Source: Lindgomyces ingoldianus (Eukaryota; Ascomycota; Dothideomycetes; Pleosporales; Lindgomycetaceae). From it: DNA of 64,000 bases. The notes under the pieces are model-generated. The model had not been told where the DNA came from and ran no database searches. It saw only the letters and a program-made list of their open reading frames with translations. The stretch spans positions 382,402-446,401 of the forward strand of contig NW_022985162.1 in the NCBI RefSeq assembly GCF_010093535.1, written 5' to 3'. A program made the translations under genes and the position numbers. This document shows, one piece after another, positions 58,249 to 64,000 of the stretch (position 1 is the stretch's first letter; each line of letters begins with the position of its first letter).

Positions 58249-59096
58249 TCGAATGGGGATGATCTGATCTAATGTTCGCTTCGGCGCGATTGCCGCGAGC
58301 ATGCAAGGGACTGACGGAAATTATTTTTTTGCGTTCGTGTTTCGGTTACGACAACTTTCTCATGAACTTTGTTTTGGAGATACGTGCGTATGCGTGCATG
58401 CCTGTGTTTGCTGAGCGTGGATACCTTCGAATGGATGGTAAGTGAATACGATTAATGGAGACTTTGTTCACCAAATCGTTCACTACTGCTTCTACTATTG
58501 CTTCGGGCGTGTTTGTCTTTTTTCAAGTATCCACGTATGATACCTTCCCACTCTCCTGTCTGACATGTATATACATCCCGATATTTTCCAGCGCCCTCCA
58601 CCCCATCTGTTTCCGATTTCTTGTTCTCCAAAGCCAAAAGCGCGAGGGGACATGATTATTGCCGAGCACGGGAGTCCTTGCTTATCTTCGTTACTATGGA
58701 ATCGGAATTTTTGAAGACTTATGGAAGGGCTCAGCTGCAGGAGGTGTAGGATATTGAGGGAGGTGTAATCCGGAATATGGCTCATGGTGGATTATATATG
58801 CAACATGACCTACCTCTAAGAGGATTTCGAAATATGTGAGGGTGGTGAGAGAAGGAAGGATCAGGATTCGAAAGGTGCGTGAGGAATCAAACAGCGTCTT
58901 GATGGCTGTGAAGCATATTGTCTACAGTATTCAGAACATCCACCGTCTATGCCATCCAATAACCTAAACTAATCATCGATGAAACTCCCGGACTATACAG
59001 ACCGTCCGGAGTCTTACGCTTTACGCTTGCTGTGAAACACGTCCTCGCACGATCATCATCATAACTCTCCACATCTTACAAACCCCTAGAGCGACA
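58249..59096. other. Converging 3' flanks of PDS5 and the PTH11-like gene
   Basis: No gene is seen. T-rich stretches (for example after 58321) could serve 3' end formation. Confidence 0.5.
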
Positions 59097-60621
59097 TCAC
59101 ACAGCGTCAACGCCAGCTTTCCACCGCGGACTCCCAACCTCACTCGCGCGGTCGTTTTGCACTGTCAAAACCGTCTTCTTCCGAATCATCATCCGCCGGC
59201 TTTCATCACTCAACCGACTCATAGCATCCTCTTCGTCCATCCCAACCTCTCCTCCTGAAACCGCTGTGTCGCGTCTGAACTCATCGGGTCGAAGATTCAG
59301 TCCCGGAGCCGCGGCTGGTAGAATCGCGGTCTGAGAACTAGCCGGCCCTCTACTCTCTTCATCGCCCACCGGTCGTCCGCTCCCATGGATTATGGACACA
59401 GCTCGCGCTTGAAGAGTGTCCATTTGGTAGCTCGTGCTAGTCGTGTCGCCGTTGCTCCGAGAGATTGTGATTGCAGATTGCGGCTTGCTATGGTGGTAGG
59501 AGTAGGAGGAGCGATGGTAGGAGGTACTGAAGGATTTGGAGAAGGGCCGGAGGAAAGGACCAAGCCCGGTTATTGTGGATGACATGATGGCGTAACCGAG
59601 TTGCCACTGCGTGGCTACTATGTAGTAGCTGCCGTAGAGGGTTCGGTTGGGGGAGGTGAGGGTGTTAGAGAGGTAGAAGAGGCGGGCGGCGGCTGCTGCT
59701 ATGACGCTGGGAGGTGTTAGGAAGAAGGGGGTTTGTGGGGTAGGGTAGATGAGAAACATACGGAAGTCGGGCGGAGAAGGCTGCAATGACCATGACTTTG
59801 GATTTCGTGGCCATGTTCAGACCTGCGACCAGGTAGACCGAGATGAGGAAGATGCAGGCTTCAGTGATGATATCTATTGCCCCGATGGCCTGCCATCTTG
59901 TGTACTGTGACTGTTAGATTCTGATGAGCTAAAAGGAAAGCCAAAGGGACTTACAACTCTAGTACACTTGGTAGGTCCTTGAGTCCAGAAAGTAAGCGGA
60001 TTGCAGGGCACTGAAACCAATACAATCGCTAGGATCGTCCATACACCAGAGGCTGTAAGTGTCCCCCACGAGGCAATCGTATGTCCTTTGCCAGGGCTAA
60101 GGCGCAGATAAAGAAATATTACAGCACATTTCGACAGAAACAGCGTGATAATGTACAGGATTTGCGACGCGAAATCATCCTGAAGATTGTTAGAACCGCA
60201 GATAATGGTTCATGGTGTGGATCGGTCGTGCACGAAAACCCTTGCGACGATCGCGATGCAGACCTACCCTGCCGATCTGGTTCAGATCGGAGCCTGACAA
60301 ACTCTTTTCAGACCTCCCGATTCCCTCGTCGACTATGTGAAGCACCAGTGCGGATTGTACGGTGCCTAATACCTGTCCCATGAAATTAGCGTCCGCGATC
60401 GAAGATTAGGCATAAGGCACGATGGGCCGGGCCGAGCGTACTGATGCGGCGGCGAGAAAGTAGTCATCCGATCGCCATTCTCTTGTCTGAACTCGCAGGT
60501 ATATCCGGATGAGAAAACATGTCCAAACGAAAGACAATGTCGTCGCCGTAATAACAACAATCAGACCCCGCTTGTCATCTAAAGTGATCACATAGGGAGG
60601 CGGTAACACTTCTGTCAACAT
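59097..60621 (-). CDS. PTH11-like / rhodopsin-domain integral membrane protein
   Basis: Five exons, 60621-60442, 60372-60268, 60179-59955, 59904-59762 and 59706-59097, all with GT...AG introns and consistent phase, give about 420 residues. The layout matches the fungal rhodopsin-type family (PTH11-like, conserved N-terminal multi-span domain). There is a first helix around LIVVITATTLSFVWTCFLIR followed by RVQTREWRSDDY, then helices in exons 3 to 5 (ILYIITLFLSKCAVIFLYLR; VWTILAIVLVSVPCNPLTFW with the family Cys-Asn-Pro; DIITEACIFLISVYLV). The polar cytosolic tail of ~190 residues carries phosphorylatable Ser and Arg clusters. Such proteins are plasma-membrane receptors or sensors in Pezizomycotina; ligands are mostly unknown. 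An ATG at 60646 is out of this frame, so 60621 is the chosen start. Confidence 0.85.
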
Positions 60622-61546
60622 GACCGATCGCGATAGTTTCAAGCATTCGAAAGGAGCAACAAGTTAGGATGTGGTCCTCTAAATGGAAGAGCTCAGGAGA
60701 TTAGGAGGTTCCACATATTTCCCCTCAATGGACGGCATATGGACGGCATATGCCACATCGATTTGCTGTCGTCTCTGGCGGTTGGTGCCAACTGTGGTGG
60801 CTTGTGCGATGAGATATGGACCGAGGGCATCATTGACCCAGGCTTGACTGTGGAAGCCATTCGGCGAGTCTGGAGACCCAGAGATAGGGAGTCTTTCGGT
60901 GGTGCTGACGCGAGGCGTTGGGTGGCATCGCCGCATCCTGGGCGTCGTTCCACTTCCCGTTCGCATCGGGAAGAGAACATCTCAATTGCCATTTGAGAAG
61001 GGCATGGAATTGTAAAACAAAATTGAAGGGCGATAGTTCAGATGATTTTAGGGAAGAATATCGAGACTACTCTGTATCACTTCCATTTTTATTTTTATTT
61101 TATTTTTTCAAGAAGGATAGGTCTTGAGGACTGCAATTCGTGCTGTTGGCATGGGACGTAGCATCACGAATCTTCGCGTTGTGCGGCTTGAAGCTAGTAT
61201 TAAACCAGGGTACGGGCCGGGGTCGTGTCGTGGCATCGCGCGCCATGCCTCCGAGTGGCGCGCTTGATGATCATTGTTGACGACTTAAATGACGGGAAGT
61301 ATTGCCTTTTCACGGACGGCATGCAGGATCTGGAATACCAAGGTGCCGCTGCATCAATTTTCTGCGTGTTGCACGAGCACTTCGCTTCTTGAATCAGGTT
61401 GCGATACGACCCGACAGTCATTGACTTTTGGTCCTTTTTTTCATCAGGCCATGCTCTGCTGTTACTGTACTTCTATCACATTTCAAGCCCACATGTGGTG
61501 ATCGTTCGTTGACCTGTCTTTCGGCTTGTCTCTCCTTGTAGTCGTT
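60622..61546. promoter_or_regulatory. Shared upstream region of the PTH11-like gene and the permease
   Basis: A 925 bp divergent interval. A T-rich tract (TTTTTATTTTTATTTTATTT) at about 61087-61107 and pyrimidine stretches near 61430-61440 lie on the permease side. No gene is seen inside. Confidence 0.45.
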
Positions 61547-63538
61547 ATGGCGTCCTTTGACAATCTCGCTGCGAAGGAGGGAGGAGTTGGCAAGACTCCT
61601 CATAGCGAGATCGACACCCCTCTCCCCAAGCCCCAGAGCTTCGATGATGAGGATGCCGGAGAGACGTACCACGACTCTCTCAAGGGACACACTCGAAATG
61701 ACCGAGCGGATATGTCCCGCATGGGGAAAATCCAGGAGTTGAGGGTCGGTATGTTCTTCGTTCTATACGACCGTTTATTGACGAGGCTTTTACTAGAGAA
61801 ATTATCGTCCATTATCAGCTTTAGCCTTTACAGTTATCATCCAAGGAACATGGGAAGTCCTCATGACGTACATCCCCTTCAATCCCAACCTGTTGATGTC
61901 TCACTGACATTGCTATCCCAGAGCCACGACCCAAGGCCTGGTCGACGGTGGTCCTGCAGGACTAATATGGTCCTACATTTGGACATTCTTCGGATTCAGT
62001 CTTGTCATCGCGTCTCTGGCCGAAATGTCCTCTATGGCACCGTAAGTAAAGCCATGGAACTCAAAGGCGCGTTGAATGCACGACTCACTTCTTCCGCAGT
62101 ACTGCTGGCGGCCAATACCACTGGGTCAGCGAGTTTTCTCCGCCGAGGTTTCAAAAGCCCATGAGCTACTTCATCGGTACAGCTAATCCTGCACATTCTG
62201 AAATTCCGAGAATCCTATGCTAACTAACCCTCCTATCTATAGGCTGGATGTCGACGTTGTCATGGCAAGCCGGCACCGCTTCTGGACCCTTTCTCGTTGG
62301 GACCCTTATCCAAGCCTGCGCTATAGTCATGTATCCCGACTACGCGCCAACGAACTGGCAAGGTACGCTCATGGTCATCGCCGTCACCATTTTAGTCTGG
62401 GTGCTGAACATCTGGGGTGCGAATCTTATGCCAGTCTTCCAGAATGTGATGCTCATGATTCACGTCTTCGGATTCCTAGCCATCATCATCATCCTCTGGG
62501 TGCTCTCTCCTCGAGCTCCAGCAAAAGTCACATTCACACAATTCACTAACGGAGGCGGATGGAATTCAATGGGTTTAGCTCTAATGGTCGGTCAGATCTC
62601 GGCAATTTATGCTTGCATTTGTAAGTCGTCTTATCTCGTAATCCCTAATCTAAATGCAAGCTCTAATCCAGCACTCGCAACTGACTTAACCCAGGTTCCG
62701 ACGCCGCAGCACACATGTCCGAAGAGATAAAAGATGCCGGTATAACAGTTCCTCGCGCCATGGTTGGTAGCTACGTACTCAATGGCGCACTGGGCCTCGC
62801 GTTCCTTGTCTCGTACATGTTCATGATGACAGACGTGGAAGCGGCGTTGAACGATGCCACGGGTTATCCGCACATCTGGGTCTTCAGTCAAGCCGTTTCT
62901 TCAGGTGGTGTTGTGGCCCTAAATGTAATCCCGACGCTGCTGATCTTTGCCGGGACCCTGAGCTTCAATTTGTCGACGTCTAGACAGACATGGGCGTTTG
63001 CAAGAGACAAGGGTTTGCCGTTTAGTGATTGGATTGGGACGGTTCACAAAGGATTGCATGTCCCGGCTAATGCAGTTACCGTGACTTGTCTGTTTACGAT
63101 TGCGCTGTCATTCATTAATATTGGGTCTGATGTTGCTTTCAATGCGAGTAAGTCTACTAACCCCTCTCGTTCTCATCGCCCATATCTAACTTACATACAG
63201 TCATCTCCCTCAACGTAGTCTCGCTCATGATCACCTACACCTTCAGCATCGGCGCCGTCCTTTACCGCCGCATTTACCATCCCGAACTCCTTCCGCGGTG
63301 CCGCTGGTCTCTAGGCCGCTGGGGCATTCCCGTCAATATCGGTGGCTTCCTGTACTCCATTCACGCCTTCTTCTGGGCATTCTGGCCTAATGCCACCCCT
63401 GTCGACAAAGAAAGCTTCAACTGGTCTATCGTCATGTTCGTTAGCGTTGGAATCTTGGCTATGCTCGATTATGCGATTCGTGGACGTAAGCATTACAAAG
63501 GACCTGTGGTGCTGGTTGAGGGGTATAAAGGTCAGTGA
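61547..63538 (+). CDS. APC-superfamily amino acid/GABA/choline-type permease
   Basis: Seven exons (61547-61744, 61797-61867, 61922-62041, 62100-62176, 62243-62620, 62695-63147, 63201-63538) join in phase to about 544 residues with some twelve hydrophobic spans. Diagnostic text of the fungal amino acid/choline transporter family includes RNYRPLSALAF before helix 1, TQGLVDGGPAGLIWSYIWT, then SMAPTAGGQYHWVSEF (created across a splice), SDAAAHMSEEIKDA in the middle loop, and FARDKGLPFSDW. The protein ends in a short hydrophilic tail. The family includes GABA permease Uga4, choline transporter Hnm1 and related plasma-membrane carriers; the sequence does not settle the substrate. The first donor (AGG|GTCGGT) is weak but gives the conserved ELRRNYRPL. 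It is divergent from the PTH11-like gene. The start at 61547 is the ATG of MASFDNL. Confidence 0.9.
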
Positions 63539-64000
63539 GCAAGACAGAGAGGGTTAACAAATGATAGACCACGCCACACTAGACAGGACTACATGTGCTC
63601 CTGGGGTTTCAAATTCTAGAGGGCGTTTCAATCTAAAGTATCTGTTTTACAACCCCACCCAGTATCTCATTCCCCGTCTAAGGACTTTCCTCTCTGAGAA
63701 TCTCGAATTCATCGGGCTCTGATTCCTGCAAACCGCCAACATGAGCACCCACGAGTCCAATTACAGATAAATACCTCGAGGAGAGTGGTGAATCTGTCCA
63801 CTCTTTCTACCTTCATTCGCTGTATTGTCTGTTGAGTTCTAGGGTTCTTCTCAGCCATGTCCCCGGCTGCTTGATTGCAAGAAATTGTCAAACAACTCTG
63901 TGGGGTATGCATGATTGTATGATGTTCAGTTCCTTTCATATCTAACTCCTTCCCATCGCTTTTCGGCTGATGCCACAAAGCACTCCCATCTCATTTCCAT
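63539..64000. other. 3' flank of the permease, no gene seen
   Basis: Short minus-strand open frame at 63709-63978 without recognisable features. The window ends here. Confidence 0.5.

Overview
The window is nuclear DNA from a filamentous ascomycete (Pezizomycotina). The evidence is genes split by short 45-150 bp introns with GT...AG ends and CTRAY-like branch sites, two Zn(II)2Cys6 regulators, a PTH11/rhodopsin-type membrane protein, a Kex2-processed secreted peptide, and a sharply AT-rich repeat block whose coding relics carry dense C-to-T and G-to-A changes typical of RIP (repeat-induced point mutation). I cannot place the species from sequence alone.

Layout. 1-10.1 kb is a RIP-decayed transposon nest: a Ty3/Gypsy retrotransposon on the minus strand, split in its reverse transcriptase by a 1.1 kb pogo/Fot1-like DNA element, followed by LTR-like pieces and a 250 bp palindromic MITE. 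11.3-15.3 kb holds two divergent Zn2Cys6 transcription factors, followed by a second AT-rich island (15.5-16.5 kb). 17.4-17.8 kb encodes a small ten-cysteine secreted peptide. 17.8-22.6 kb is repeat- and relic-rich, including a broken SEC11-like signal peptidase copy and two pairs of direct repeats. 22.6-23.8 kb is a fungal gene with a pRiA4b ORF-3-like domain.

25.1-35 kb is ordinary housekeeping territory on the minus strand: mitochondrial dihydroxy-acid dehydratase (branched-chain amino acid synthesis), an EXPERA/EBP-type sterol isomerase-like membrane protein and a CBM21 glycogen-targeting subunit of protein phosphatase 1. These are separated by relics. 35-44.6 kb has a long GC-rich upstream region and then about 7 kb with no gene I can support. 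44.6-49.4 kb carries a three-exon secreted cysteine protein, a mitochondrial BolA protein and an unrecognised Cys/His-containing gene.

50-58.2 kb holds a divergent pair of large HEAT-repeat proteins, TTI1 (TTT complex, PIKK maturation) and PDS5 (cohesin regulation). 59-63.5 kb holds a second divergent pair, a PTH11-like membrane protein and a seven-exon APC-family amino acid/choline-type permease. Most genes here are spliced, so I rebuilt exon structures by hand. They are predictions without transcript support.
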